From Bryoerythrophyllum caledonicum (Eukaryota; Streptophyta; Bryopsida; Pottiales; Pottiaceae), in assembly GCA_963971425.1 (NCBI GenBank), contig OZ020524.1:6310417-6374416 (forward strand): DNA of 64,000 bases, in the 5' to 3' direction. Each line of letters opens with the position of its first letter. The first letter of the stretch is position 1. Both the position numbers and the translations under genes were made by a program. Under the pieces are notes generated by a model. It had not been told where the DNA came from and made no database searches. It saw only the letters and a program-made list of their open reading frames with translations. Positions 11,984 to 24,024 of the stretch are shown one piece after another.

Positions 11984-12919
11984 TCCCTAAAGGCCAAAGA
12001 GTCTCCTCGAGGACTCTTGAGGTTTGGGCAGGTTCTTATGGTGTCAATTTGTAACATTCCTTTTTGAAATTTCTATTGAAGATGGACATTGCTAAAATCT
12101 TTGTGTGAGTCCAACTTTTTCCTAAATTCGACATTCTATACAAAAGTTATAGGGTTTTGAATTTCAAACGGGAAGAGCGAGTACACCAGGCACCTCCAAA
12201 AACTTTTGCTAGAACGCTCTATTATATGTGAGATATTCAATACTAGAAAATAATATTATTTCCTTTCATATTGTCAAGAAAAATATCTTGTCTCAGGTGG
12301 AAATAGCATAATAATCTAAGTCAAACATTTTCACACATTGACACACTTTTTCAGGCACAGTACCAAAAAAACTTTTTCTTTTCCACATAAAACAAAGAGA
12401 TCTTCATATTTAAATTTTTTTTTTTCACTATAAGATGTGGTCTAGACCTTCATATTGACCATTTGGATTATCATTCTAAAACATATTTTGTTCACCAAAA
12501 AATATGACGTGAATTGGTAATTTTTGACCCTTCACTCCTTGCACATTTGTTTTGAATACGCTAAACCCCTTCTCTACCTCTAAAAAATGGTGTACAAGGA
12601 AACAACATCATGATGACATAATATTAATGTTTTCAGACCTTGTGTAGTGCAAAAATTGGACACCAAGTGAAGTCAAAGTCTACTGATCCACTCACACAGG
12701 GAAGAAAATGAACGGTTATCTCTACTTCAAACACTATTATCTTTCAGTCCGTGCGGTCAAAGTTTATACAATTCTCTAAGGACGTTAAGCAACAAGTCCT
12801 AATTTAGATCCTACGGTTAGATGTAGAAATAAAACATTTTGATTACCTCATTACTCATTGCACTAGAACAAGCAATTTTGAAGTATTTTTGGTGTGAAAA
12901 TACCTTGGGCCTTTAGGGG
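11984..12919 (+). mobile_element. TTAA-flanked piggyBac-like element (936 bp)
   Basis: It is flanked by TTAA at 11980-11983 and 12920-12923. The left terminus is TCCCTAAAGGCC and the right terminus reverse complemented is CCCCTAAAGGCCC. It carries the same internal blocks as the copy at 5856 in the same order. It is non-coding. Confidence 0.8.
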
Positions 12920-12923
12920 TTAA

Positions 12924-13862
12924 TAACCATAAGATATGGAGGAGCTTGGTGGTGAATCCTTACAAAGTATGGAAGAGTTTAGTGGTTTCTAACCTTACGT
13001 TAAAAGTAGAATTAGTCGCCTTTGAAAATGAAGAAGAATATGCCATGTTGTACTAAAAATATTTTCCACGGTTTTCCTCTTTGATACTATCATAAAAATT
13101 TAGAGATATTTAGGACTGAATTTAGTAATTAAAAACAATAAAATTATTGGTACCTTTGCATGCTAGAGGCGTGGCCGCGCGAGGTTGGCGGCTTGGGTAG
13201 TGCTCATTAGGCATTTTATTCTGCATGTACAATACTTTTTGAACCTCCTGTCGCGACTTTATAGTTTCCGCATTTGCTCCGCAACATTGCTCTTCGTCAA
13301 CGTTGAGTCCTCAGACGATGGTGAGGTCTCTACTCACGCATGGCCTCAGTTTCCCCTGCCCTGGGCTCCTTGCCATGACTGGGGCCATGGAGCGGGTGAG
13401 GATGCTCTTAGGAATAATTACTCTGGTGTAGATTTCCTTGGAGTAGAAGAGTCATAAAGTGACATGAGAATTGTGTATTGGTCTCAAGAAAAATCATGCT
13501 TACTGCACTTTATAAATTCACTTACAAAATTCAAAAGAAAACATAGAATAGAGTAGCTTATTCCAAATGTTCTTCTAGTTTGAGTTAGTAATAGAGCATG
13601 TACGTCCCAAAAATACAATTTACAAAGAAGTTGAGGAAGGATAGATTATTGATAAGATAAATTTTGAGATGATCTTAGGGGTCAAGAGACACTCATTGCA
13701 ATGAGGGATTTATGCTACTAATGAGATGATCTCAAGGGTCAAGAGACAATCAATCCATGGACAGTGAGGGATTTACTATGCCAATGAGCTCGGAAACCAA
13801 CAATTTATGAATAGGTTCTTTCATTTATGCTCAAAAGAAGATTCTTGAAGTTTTGTACAAAG
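12924..13862. other. unassigned spacer
   Basis: A 90-codon frame at 13185-13457 (GC-rich start, no recognisable domain) is the longest here. Part of it, 13700-13805, is the inverted copy of the dispersed repeat near 8900. No gene can be supported. Confidence 0.4.
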
Positions 13863-13956
13863 ATGTAAGAAGATAAGAGCTTCATGGAAATATGAGATAA
13901 TGTGGTAATGAAATAATGTGGTCAGACATTACCATGAAGCTCTTATCTTCTTACAT
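13863..13956. repeat. perfect 25-bp inverted repeat (stem-loop)
   Basis: The arms 13863-13887 (ATGTAAGAAGATAAGAGCTT, continuing CATGG) and 13932-13956 are perfectly complementary and separated by 44 bases. Right beside it, at 13962-13970, is an isolated CCTTTAGGGG terminus of the TTAA family. It could be the core of a foldback element or a small-RNA precursor; the sequence alone does not decide. Confidence 0.8.
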
Positions 13957-14287
13957 GAAGTCCTTTAGGGGTTGACCCCAGAAAAAACCACGCCCCATTT
14001 TAGAGGGATCTCTACTCCATTAATTATTATATGCCAAGATGAAACTTTTGAACATGTAACCATAGGAGCTTCTTCTAAACTTAAATGAGATAATGCGGTA
14101 AGACTTTTGGGAAATTTTTACCGTACAGATCAAAAAATAATTGCAGTCAACCTGAAAAATTTTGTTTTCCGAAGGCACACTTAGTCGGTTGGAATTAACA
14201 CAAAAAGAAAGGATGATTTGATAGAGCCTAAAAAATTGTAAGTGTTAGTGGGACCTTGTCACACTTTTGCTTTGTGGACAACACTAA

Positions 14288-15468
14288 CCCCTAAATGAAA
14301 AAAGTCCCCAAGTGGGCTTTTGCAAATCTCTGGCAGGTTTTTATGGTTGCAATTATATTTGTAATTTGTGAAATTTTGTCCAAAGATTCAAGAAGACAAG
14401 AAGTACATGGGAATGTAATTTTAATTTTCATCAAACATATAGAAAAAAAGTTATGCCATCTTAATGAAAAAATTGTCGAGTGTGGGCATGTTGGGCAACT
14501 CAAATCTTTTTCCTATTAAATGTGAGATTCAGTTAAATGTGAGATTCTCTGTTGAATGTGAGATTCTTAATACTAGCAAGTAATATTATTTCTTTTCAGC
14601 TAGTCAAAATACATTTCTTGTCTCTAGTGAAAAAATGCATTTTATCACAAGTCAAAGATTTTCACATTGTCGGGCAAGGAATAACAAAAACTTCTTGTCC
14701 ACATAAAACTTAGAGATTTTCATATTTTTTTGCTTTCTACTTTTTCTATCACAAGATGTATAATCCTTCTTATCGTTTATTTGCATTATTGTTCTAAAAC
14801 ATATTAAGCTCACCAAAAAAACACGTAAATTGGCACTTTTTGAACCTCCCAGTGAAGTCAAAGTTTGTTAATTCCCTCAACCTAAAGACAAAAATGAACC
14901 CTTTTCTCTACTTTGAACATTACAATGAGCTCCCTTTACAACAGCCATGTTGGGTCTGCGTGTTATACATAGAGCAACTATAATAATAGAAAGGGTGGGT
15001 GAAGGCTGTAGCCTGTTTCATAGGAATGTTGGTCGAATGGTTCTATTAAAGGATGACATCACTCATCAGATAGTTCTGACATGCATCTAGTTTTGACATG
15101 CATCTAGTTCTCACATACTTTCTTTTGAATGGATGTCATTGCGGGGTAACAACTTGGTTTGATGAATGTTGTTGTAATATCAAGTGGTTATTGTAGAGAG
15201 ATTTTTTTTGTTTTGGACCCATGCCGCCTGTTATAATGAATTTGTTGTTGTATCAAACGCTATAATTGTAAAGAGAGCCCATTGTATAATCTTTCAATTT
15301 GTGTGGTCAAAGTTGATGCAATCTAGTCAGTATGTTAATTAACAAGTCTTAATTGAGATCCTACGCTTATATTCGGAAATAAAAGTTTTTTTTCCTTCCA
15401 TACTCATTGCACTAGAATTGTAAGTTTCGAAGTGTTTATGGGGTGAAATTGTCAAGGAAATTTAGGGG
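14288..15468 (+). mobile_element. TTAA-family element, degenerate ends, carrying a nested MITE
   Basis: The left end ACCCCTAAATG follows CTAA, and the right end TTTAGGGGAT is followed by AATTAA, both mutated forms of the family termini. Internal blocks (CCACATAAAACTTAGAGAT, GTCGGGCAAGG and TCAATTTGTGTGGTCAAAG) match the other copies. The 362-bp MITE at 14923-15284 interrupts it. Its left 230 bp match the outer element at 5725-7495 (reversed) better than the main subfamily. Confidence 0.65.
14923..15284. mobile_element. 362-bp MITE nested in a TTAA element
   Basis: The termini CAATGAGCTCCCTTTACAAC and, reverse complemented, CAATGGGCTCTCTTTACAAT are inverted repeats. TA flanks both ends. Comparing with uninterrupted copies (AACACTATAATC at the same place in the copy at 5856) shows a clean insertion with a TA duplication, which fits the Tc1/mariner (Stowaway-like) class. 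Confidence 0.7.
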
Positions 15469-15479
15469 ATAATTAATAT

Positions 15480-15775
15480 TGGTGAAATGTAGCCGCGAGC
15501 GCACCTTCATCACCCCAGTCAAGGTCACCAATTTTCAATAAGCAACGTAGAAATCGAAAAGCTCCTACGCGCGGCCAATGCGTTCATAAGAAGCCCACAC
15601 CCTCGCTCACTCTCACATCGATCATCGCAGTATAACGCCATCGCAGCAGCAGCGCCGCAGCGAGTGCCAACACTCACAGCGCATTCATACCAGAAGTACA
15701 GGCGCCGGTGAGCTTGAGCTTGAGCTTGACTCACAACGATCAGACGTCAGGGAGCTTGAGCGTAATTTGGGAGTG
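15480..15775 (+). promoter_or_regulatory. putative promoter and 5' leader of the chalcone synthase gene
   Basis: Base composition switches here from AT-rich repeat DNA to GC-rich gene DNA. The stretch carries CTCACTCTCACATC pyrimidine tracts and a short GAGCTTGAGCTTGAGCTTG repeat just before the start codon. No unambiguous TATA box or named motif can be assigned. Confidence 0.4.
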
Positions 15776-17238
15776 ATGGCGCCACCGAGTGGAGAGGTTG
15801 ACGCGGTGAGGGTTGCGCTTGCGCCAGCGTTGGGCGAACTGCAGCCGCGGTGCCAGGCTCGCGCGGACGGGCCGGCGTGTGTGCTGGGCATGGGCACGGC
15901 AAACCCGCCGTCCGAGGTGCTGCAGGACGGCTACCCCGACCGGTTCTTTGAGATCACTAACTGCAGCGACAAGCTCGCGCTCAAGGCCAAGTTCCAGCGC
16001 ATCTGTGAGTAGCCGTCATGGTCGAGGAGAACGAGAGAATTGAGGAATCGTGGTCGGTGTGCAGGGTTCAGGATGTGTCTAGATTGGATTCGGTGTATGA
16101 GATACCTGAATTTCCATGGATTTTTTATGTGCGATGTTTAGATCACCATGGGTTTTTTATGTGCGATATGTCTAGATTGGAACCCTGATGTGTAGATTGG
16201 ATTTCCGATCTGTTTTGACGTGGACAATGCCTGTCTGCAGGTGAGAAATCCGGGATCCGCAAGCGCCACATGTACTTGGACGAGGAGGTTCTGAAGGCCA
16301 ACCCGCTGCTGACGACTTACAAGCAACCCTCCCTGGACGCGCGCCACGACATCACCATCGCCCAGGTGCCCAAGCTGGCCGCCGAGGCCGGCGAAGCCGC
16401 AATCAAGGAGTGGGGCGGGCGCCGATCCGACATTACGCACATTGTGTTCGCCACGACGAGCGGCGTGAACATGCCTGGCGCAGACCTCGCGCTAGCGAAG
16501 CTGCTCAACCTGAAGCCCACAGTGCGGCGAGTCATGTTGTACCAGACGGGCTGCTTCGGAGGCGCCACCGCGCTCCGCGTCGGGAAAGACCTCGCGGAAA
16601 ACAACAAGAACGCGCGCGTGCTGGCCGTGTGCGCCGAAGTCACCGCGGTGACGTACCGCGCGCCGGACGAGGAGCACGTCGACGGACTCATCGGCAGCGC
16701 GCTCTTCGGCGACGGCGCGGCTGTGTACGTGGTCGGATCGGACCCCAATATTCCCCTAGAAAAGCCTCTGTTCGAGATCCTCTGGGCGGGCGAGACGTTC
16801 CTCCCCGGCACCCAGGAGATCATCACCGGGAAGCTCACAGAAGCCGGCCTGTTCCTCAAGGCCAGCATCGAGGTGCCCGGGCTCATCTCCTCCAACATCG
16901 GCGCGTTCCTGAACGAGGTCCGCAAGGTGATCGGGTCGCCTGACTATAACGACATGTTCTGGGCCGTGCACCCGGGCGGCCCCGCCATTCTCAGCAAGAT
17001 CGAGGCCAAGCTGGGCCTCCACAACGACAAGATGCAGGGCAGCCGCGACGTGCTGCAGGAGTTCGGCAACATGTCGTGCGCAAGCATCATGTTCGTGTTG
17101 GACCAGATCCGCAAGCGCTCCCTCAAAATGGGATCTTCCACGTTGGGCGAGGGCTGTGAACACGGCTGGTTCATCGGTTTCGGACCCGGACTCACCCTCG
17201 AGGTCATCGTCTTGCGCGCCGCGCCGAATGTCCAGTAA
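15776..17238 (+). CDS. CHS: type III polyketide synthase, chalcone synthase family (two exons: 15776-16004 and 16241-17238)
   Basis: This enzyme condenses a CoA starter with malonyl-CoA, in the classic case p-coumaroyl-CoA to naringenin chalcone in the cytosol, the entry to flavonoids. The 408-residue product is slightly longer than the usual 390-400. The Cys-His-Asn triad is intact: Cys181 in QTGCFGG, His320 in WAVHPGGPA and Asn353 in GNMSC, all exactly 17 above alfalfa numbering, with gatekeeper Phe232 in ALFGDG and the GFGPG loop at 389-393. The 236-bp GT-AG intron splits the codon of Cys77 after its first base, the position conserved in plant CHS genes. The ATG at 15776 is the first in frame. 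The gene is far more GC-rich than its surroundings. VTYRAP instead of the angiosperm VTFRGP and the divergent LFLKASIEVPG segment leave open a related type III PKS with another product. Confidence 0.93.
16005..16240 (+). other. intron of the chalcone synthase gene
   Basis: The donor is T|GTGAGT and the acceptor CTGCAG|GTGAG. Joining gives an uninterrupted CHS reading frame through FQRICEKSGIRKRH. The intron contains a near-tandem repeat (ATTTTTTATGTGCGATRT at about 16119 and 16152). Confidence 0.92.
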
Positions 17239-20200
17239 CCACCCAATTTAACCGGTTTTGGTACTCTGTCAAATAAGAACAATAATGACGCTAGCACCTG
17301 CATGAGCTTATATCAAAGTGCAGCATAATTGAATTGGATGATTCGCTGTAGCTAGTTTGTGACCTTCTTAATTCAGCTGTAGATTTATTTTCAAAGGGAA
17401 GATCTGGCGAATGCAATTCGTGTTGCAAGCCATTGTGGAATGCTCTGATCTTTGATCTGCAATTCGAGAGTCCTCTCGAGATTATATGAAACCATACCTA
17501 TTATGCATGATTCAGCTCTCCAATGCTTCATGTCCCTGATGACACTGAGTCTCTGAGACCATGACGCGGAGCTGCGCTTGTAGTAACACAATTATTAATT
17601 GACTCCTATATTGCAGTTTTCGACTCTAACTTGTATGTGTTGCTAATGATCCTAGATGGAAGGTAGAAAACATGACAGAGAGTTTGTGAGACATGAGCCA
17701 AGTTGTGGGAGTAGAGCAGGCTTCACTGCTATTACGGAGGATCTGTACAGTGCTCAACGTGTTACATGGGCCATGTTTTCAGCCGGGCGGGCGTCGCTTT
17801 TTTCGAGGCCTGTCCGGCTGTCTGGATTCGTTTGTCAGGTCGAATCTGGTCCTGGTATGAAGGGCGGCTGTGGTCGCTCGGCATGCCCCGTTACAGTACT
17901 ACACATGATCGATGGAGGTGGAGGTTGGTGATTCCTAGGCGAGGCGTAAGCTGAAAGTTCAGGGATCAATCAATCGCCTCTGAATCTTCTTACCTGATAG
18001 ATGTTATTTAAAGTACGCAAGTTTCAACTCGGGAAATGGCTGATTCTAAGCTGTACCAGTGTTACCGTGCACCAGTTCTGGTTATGGAAGATACCTCTGA
18101 CTATACGGTATACTTTCCGTTGCTTCATTCAGAGGGATGATTGAGCTTTAATGCAGATCCATTGACAGGATGTGTTTTTAGCAACAAGTCTAAGCTCGAT
18201 GTCACGTCTCTTTGCTCTGTGGACAAAGGCTCGTTGGTGTTCATGCAAGCTAACACTAGTGTAGTGCAAATGGGGCTCTTCAAAGCACTGTAGCTGAAAT
18301 TCAAGGACCTGTATAAAGCCCATGCAACTTCGAGCAAAGTCAGCTTTCATATTTTACTTGTTTTTAATAATAGAGTGTCTTCGTGAAGAGGCTCGTGGAG
18401 ACATATTCCTAACGCTCCATCGTCTCCAAACACTCCAGCCTCTCCAAAAGGCTCACCAAAGGCTTTTCGACACAGAGGCTCGTGGCTATGCTCTAAAATA
18501 ACAGAGAGATCTTAGATCATTGGAACCCAACGACTGCCCACATCACGCAGAGGCGGTTTTCGGATCAAAGTCACGCACGCCGGTTGATATACTAACTACA
18601 ATATGTAGTATCTTGCAAGTCACACATAAAGATGTTCCCGGCGTTGATTTACGCACTAGCTGCCATTTTGTCCAATTCTTTGGAGAACAAGTCAAAAGGG
18701 TGCACTTGACGATGCTGCTTAACATGCAGCCTGATCAGGCAATGACTCGAGTATTTGATTTGTCTGAGCACTCTTCGGAAGCCGGAAATCTCATCTGGCG
18801 CTTGAGGTCAAGAATACCAAGGAATTCTCACCGGATGAACCTCGAAAAGGTGTTCAACAACACCAAAGATTAACACTAAGCCTACTTTCACCAAGGTTTG
18901 GTGTAAGTGGACACATCCAAGTGGTTACCTTTGGTCTAGTTCCACCATTTCTGCACTACACCGCTCATTGGATATATCGTGGATACATCAATTGATGCGT
19001 ATCACCTACAATAGTTTATATCAAGCTCATGTTTATCAAGTTTTGATTGGGTGTTCATTTTCAAGCAATTGTGTGCTAGTCGATGATTGCATGTAAATTT
19101 CCAATTAGTATAAAAACTCGAGCTACTCTGGTCCTCACAATGTTCAGTGACCGGTGTAGTGCTCATTGTATTGGAGTTAAAGCGCCAGATGAGATTTCTG
19201 CTTTCGTGTAATTAAGACTACAACGAAAGCAGTTCATGTATTCCATTCGTACGACCAAATGAGCAGTCGAAGTGTACGTTGGTCCTCGTGACATCTGAAT
19301 CAAGTGTCAACGAAGAGTCAGAGAGTCCAAAGTGCTGTGAACACTCATAATGTAACAATTCTCAAAACTGGTTCTCCGGAAAGAACCTTACAATATACAA
19401 GTGGCATCAGAATACACCTCATACATACTTTGCCAAATATTATTATGAAATATTCTGATTTCAGCCTGGGACGGATTTCTGCAACGCACGACACACGCCT
19501 CACAGACGTCCGTCTTTTGGTGTTACGAGGATGGGCCTTCGTCCTCATGGCTATAGGCCCAGGGCATCATTTTTGGGGGTCAAGATGTTTTTTTTGGATG
19601 GGGCATGCAGATTCTAATTATCTCACCATAGAGATTAAAACCTTTTGAAGGGCCTACCCCAACCAAAAAAAAAATACGGGGCAAGTTTTGTCCACACCCT
19701 CCGAAAAACGCTAGTAGCATGCACATCCACGCTCTGAGTAATTTGTACAGACTTTCACAGGATATCATGAGTTTTGATTCATTATACTGTCTTTGTGTTC
19801 ACTTATTATAGCTACTGGGACAAGGCGCCCAGGTCGTGATTCCTTCCCAAAGTAACCAGTTGAAATGAAAATGGAACCTTACCCCAAAAGTTTCAACTTA
19901 GCTCTCGGGGTTAAAACCGCGAAGAAATTTGTCACAACGATTGGTAGTTTCCAGTGAGATTGACACTGAAAATGAGGAGGTTACTTTCACAATAATACTC
20001 ACAGATATTCCACATTAACATATGATCTTACCTTAATCCTGGAAAGTGTCGGAACTCGTTATAAATGTGTAACGAGGTCCGGACATGCCTACCCATTTCC
20101 AAAAAGAACTTGCTGGATCAGACTCTTGTCACCATCACGTTCACGCTCACATCGTACACCCCACGTTGTAATCCAAAGCTACAGCCAACTTCCTGCTTTC

Positions 20201-20790
20201 AAGCCTTGGCTCAAAGAAACAGTATCTTCGGTCTGCACACAAGCTCACGGCTCCAGCTTTGTTTCTATAAAGAAACCTTGTCATTGCGTGCACACTCGAC
20301 CTCTATTGTCAATTTGTCACCTTGGACCGTAAATCCAAAATTGTGATATTAACCCTTTAACGTCTAAGTGGACCACAAGGCCCTAGGAGAATCTACAAGC
20401 ATAATAGATTAAGTAGAACATGATCTACAAAGCGGATACAATTTATTGCGATTTCACTTCACCGAAATCATTGTAGTTTGCCAATGCCTCCATTGATTGG
20501 AGATCAATGAGATGCATTGTGGAGCTTGACATTGTGCATTCTAAAGACTGTAGCGACAACCCTCAATCATAGAAAAAATTACAATACCCAGATTACCAAA
20601 ATCAAGCCTGGTAGGCCTAAAAGGATCAAGGAAGGTCAACTATTCCAAATTGGTTCCTTATTACAACATCAAACATGTGATGATGGAATCCTAAGCTAGT
20701 GATTACAGAGTTTTCCTAAAAATCCGTCAAGAAGAGGAAAGAGAAGACAATGAGAGGGTGAGATTCAAGCACTGAAATTTTTGGAGTAGT
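17239..20790. other. intergenic, no gene recognised
   Basis: The longest frames (17656-17931, 18520-18873, 19304-19648) have no recognisable domain and no support such as splice-consistent neighbours. A short inverted match (AAATCTCATCTGGCGC at about 18786 and its complement near 19180) hints at an old foldback or LTR-like structure. Nothing else is apparent. Confidence 0.45.
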
Positions 20791-20793
20791 AAT

Positions 20794-21310
20794 GACAACC
20801 AATGTTACCCGGCCCTTCTCAATACAAGCTAAAGCTTCCAAATAACACCTCAAGTTCATAGTGGTTCCCCACACCTTTTCCAAGCCAAGTCATCCTCTCC
20901 ATGTGGTCCCGATTACTACCTGAAGATCATAAAGTAGGGGGTGACATACAACACCACTCCTCTCACTTTCAGAATTCTCCAACTACAAGACAAAGATTTG
21001 AATGTCAGACCAAACACATGGGTAGTACATACCAAATACGTGTGTCGTAGCGACAATCAATGTTACTCGGTCCTATCCAATACAAGCTAAAGCTTCCTAA
21101 CAACACCCCAAATTCTTAAAGAGTTCACTAGTAATCCTCCACACATTTTAGAAGCCAAGTCACCCTCTCCATGTGGTCCCAATTTCTACCTGAAAATCAT
21201 AAAGTAGGGCCCGGGCGTGACATACAATGTCACCCTTCTCACTTTCAGGAAAACTCCAGCGACAAGAAAGAGGTTTGAGTGCCGTACCAAACACACGGGT
21301 AGTACAGCCA
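20794..21310. repeat. diverged tandem duplication, unit about 258-277 bp
   Basis: Unit 1 begins GACAACCAATGTTACCCGG at 20794 and unit 2 GACAATCAATGTTACTCGG at 21052. Both continue through AATACAAGCTAAAGCTTCC, CCATGTGGTCCC, ATCATAAAGTAGG and GGGTAGTACA. Identity is roughly 80-85 percent with small indels. Neither copy has a convincing reading frame. Confidence 0.8.
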
Positions 21311-21654
21311 TGTATGTGGTATGACACTCTGGACAACGGATGTCTTAGTCTTGAGACTTTGCCGTTTCAACAACATGACATGATTGTAGACGTTTGCAGA
21401 CGTGGCACTACACTGGCCCAAAATGCTTCAACCGTTCAACCTCTATGATTGCAAGAAACGCATGGTGTTGTCTCTGCTGAACCAATCAGGCACAGATACC
21501 ATAGAAATAGAAGGACAGTTTTGCACCCAGCGCTGGTCGATTGTAGTACAATCAAATCACTTGAGAAGAAGAGTAACGCTGGTCTTACGGACTGGCCGCA
21601 AGTGTGAATAAAGGTTTATGGGGTCATGAGGACCTAAATAGCACATAATATGCT

Positions 21655-22060
21655 TCACCCCCAAAGTTCCTTGACAATTTCTCTCCAAAAACCATCCAAG
21701 ACTGTTGTTGTCAAAAAGGGGTATGAAATTTGATTTATTTAGTACTATTAGTTTGGGCTTTCTATTGTAAAATCTGAAACTAGGCTTCAATGTAAATTTG
21801 TCATTGTTTTTTGGCTGCATTCCACCTCATGGGTTTGTTGATTATAGCTTTTGAAGGGAGAGAATTTTTTGTTTTTCATCCATTGCTCGGCACGGTAGCC
21901 CACTTTGACTTTGCATATTTGGAATTTTACACTAGCAAATGTTCAAATCCTTTACTATTTTGATCCATATGATGTTAGTTGTTTATGTGCAAAATTTTTA
22001 AGTCTAATCAAGGAGTGAAACATGTTGAAACATATAGTTTAGTGCATAAATCATGGGGGT
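21655..22060 (-). mobile_element. strongly diverged TTAA-family remnant
   Basis: CACCCCCAAAGTTCCTTGAC followed by TTTCTCTCCAAAAACCATCC resembles the reverse-oriented start of the family copy at 22951, and CACTTTGACTTTGC with later blocks follow in the expected order. The ends are not intact. Confidence 0.4.
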
Positions 22061-22304
22061 ACAAAAACGTGAGGAAGACTACCAATTTGACTTGGTATGT
22101 AATTCTTGTTCCTTACAAGTATACACATCTAAGAATCCCATTGGTTTAAACTAGACATTTTTTTTTCACTACTTTAGAAAAAGAGAATTAGGTTAAACTA
22201 GTAAAATCTCTTCAATGAAATAGTCTAATATCTAGAATTTCTAGATACTAAAATAATAAATTCACTTCAAATATTGAATCATTGAAACAATATTTGGAAG
22301 GGTA

Positions 22305-22823
22305 CACTAATAATGATGTTTAGTGTAGTACACACTAAATGCAAATCCATACACTAATTGTGAACTACGCCTTTAGTGTAGTGACCGAATTATGCACTAA
22401 ATGTCAACTAAGACACTATTTGTCAATTCTAGTAAAGATTGCAATACAATTTTTTTTACTTGTAGAAGTTTAGTGTATCAATAGTAGAAGTAAAAAGAAG
22501 GTCCAAACGTCGAGAGCTGTCAGAGTATCTTATTAGCAATCTTCTGAAATTTTATCCGAATTGGGCATATGAGGTGTTTTTTGGCATCTACATTTTCTGT
22601 AGATGTCAAAAAAACACATGAGTCATACGCCCAATTTGGACAAAATTCGAGTGAGTTATGGCCATTTGAAAGTTGCAATGACAAGAAGAATGAGTTGGCC
22701 ACCGATATGTAATCAGAGATTCTTATTGTAAACTAATATTAGTTTTCAACTTATTCACAAATAGTATACAGTATTAGGATAAGTGCAGTGTTTGTACTAC
22801 TATACTAAACATCATTTCTAGTG
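22305..22823. mobile_element. TA-flanked foldback element, copy 2 (519 bp, best preserved)
   Basis: The left end CACTAATAATGATGTTTAGT and the reverse complement of the right end CACTAGAAATGATGTTTAGT are nearly identical over about 26 bp, with TA on both flanks (22303-22304 and 22824-22825). ACACTAAATG-type subterminal motifs line both arms. A central palindrome of about 2 x 50 bp is centred near 22599. No coding sequence is present. Confidence 0.75.
22566..22632. repeat. central hairpin of foldback element copy 2
   Basis: The left arm TATGAGGTGTTTTTTGGCAT leads to CTACA and the complementary right arm follows after a few bases. Outside it, GAATTGGGC and GCCCAATTTGG extend the palindrome. It is homologous to the hairpin at 3020. 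Confidence 0.8.
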
Positions 22824-22950
22824 TAGTGCTTTAGGATGAGGTTTCTTCACCAAATGTTGGGCCATGTTATTACACCCACTCCCCCCTTAAAGACATGGAC
22901 TGCAAGAAATCTTGACTTCAAAGACCATGCACACTTCAAGACTATCTTAA

Positions 22951-23883
22951 CCCCCAAGGTACCATGACAGTTTCACATCAAAAACACTTCAAAATTGTTG
23001 GATTTTAGTGCAATGAATAAAGAAGGAAACAAAAACTTAGATGTCCAGTTTTGATCGTAGGATCTCAAATACGACTCATTAAGGTACATACTCACAAAAT
23101 TTCATAAAATTTGATCGCACAGACTGAAAGATTGTATTGTTTGAAGTCAAATAAATGGTTCATTTTTTTCCTTGCGTTCAGTGGATCAGGAGACTTTGAC
23201 TTCACATGGTGTCAAATTTCTGCACTATACAAGGTCTAAATCCACTACCATCATGTTAAGCATGATGTTGGTTCCTTACCCACCAAATTTTAGAGGTAGA
23301 GGAGGGGTGTAGCATATTCAAAACAAGTGTGTAAGGAGTGGAGGTTAAAAAATTGCCAATTTGCGTTTTATTTTTTTGTGAAATTAATATGTTTTAGATT
23401 GATAATCCAAATGGTCAATAAGAAAATTTACACTACATATTATTGTGGACCAAAAAAAGTAAAAAATATGATGATCTCTAAGTTTTATGTGGAAAGGAAG
23501 AATTTTTTTTGGTAATGTATGACAATGTGTGAAAATGTTTGACTTGGGTTAATATGCTATCTTTCACCAAAGACAAGAACTTTTTTTGACAGTATGAAGG
23601 GAAAAAATATTACTCGCTAGTATTGAAAATCTCATATTCAATAGAGTGTCGTAGCATAAGTTTTTGGAGGTGCCCGAAGTGCCCACTCTCCCCATTTGAA
23701 ATTTAAAACCCTATAATTTATTTTTATCATATGTTGGATTTAGGGAAAAAATTATTCTCCCACCGAGGCCTTAGTAATGTCTTTCTACAGTAAAAAATTC
23801 AAAGTGGAATGTTAGAAATTGACACCATAGGAACCTCACTGAACTTTCAAAAAGCCCATTTTTGACACTTGGTCCATTAGGGG
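22951..23883 (-). mobile_element. TTAA-flanked piggyBac-like element, minus orientation (933 bp)
   Basis: It is bounded by TTAA at 22947-22950 and 23884-23887. The left terminus is CCCCCAAGGTACC and the right terminus reverse complemented is CCCCTAATGGACC. All internal blocks of the family are present in reverse order. It is non-coding. Confidence 0.82.
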
Positions 23884-24024
23884 TTAACACAAAAAAATTG
23901 AAATAAAACCAAAATGTATTGGACACTAAAGGCTCTCTTGGTGGACCTGGACACATTTGCGTGGCACTGATGGGCTTCAAGAGCAAGGCTAGCAGAGCCT
24001 GCAATGCTTGCATGAGAGCCAGTA

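Noticed and set aside
16317..17163. Long open frames opposite or shifted to the chalcone synthase exon (for example 202 codons on the minus strand)
   Set aside because: They are shadows caused by the GC-rich codon use of the CHS exon. They have no domains and the CHS frame is certain.
18520..18873. 117-codon frame downstream of CHS as a gene
   Set aside because: No recognisable domain, unremarkable composition, and part of it matches an inverted repeat near 19180.
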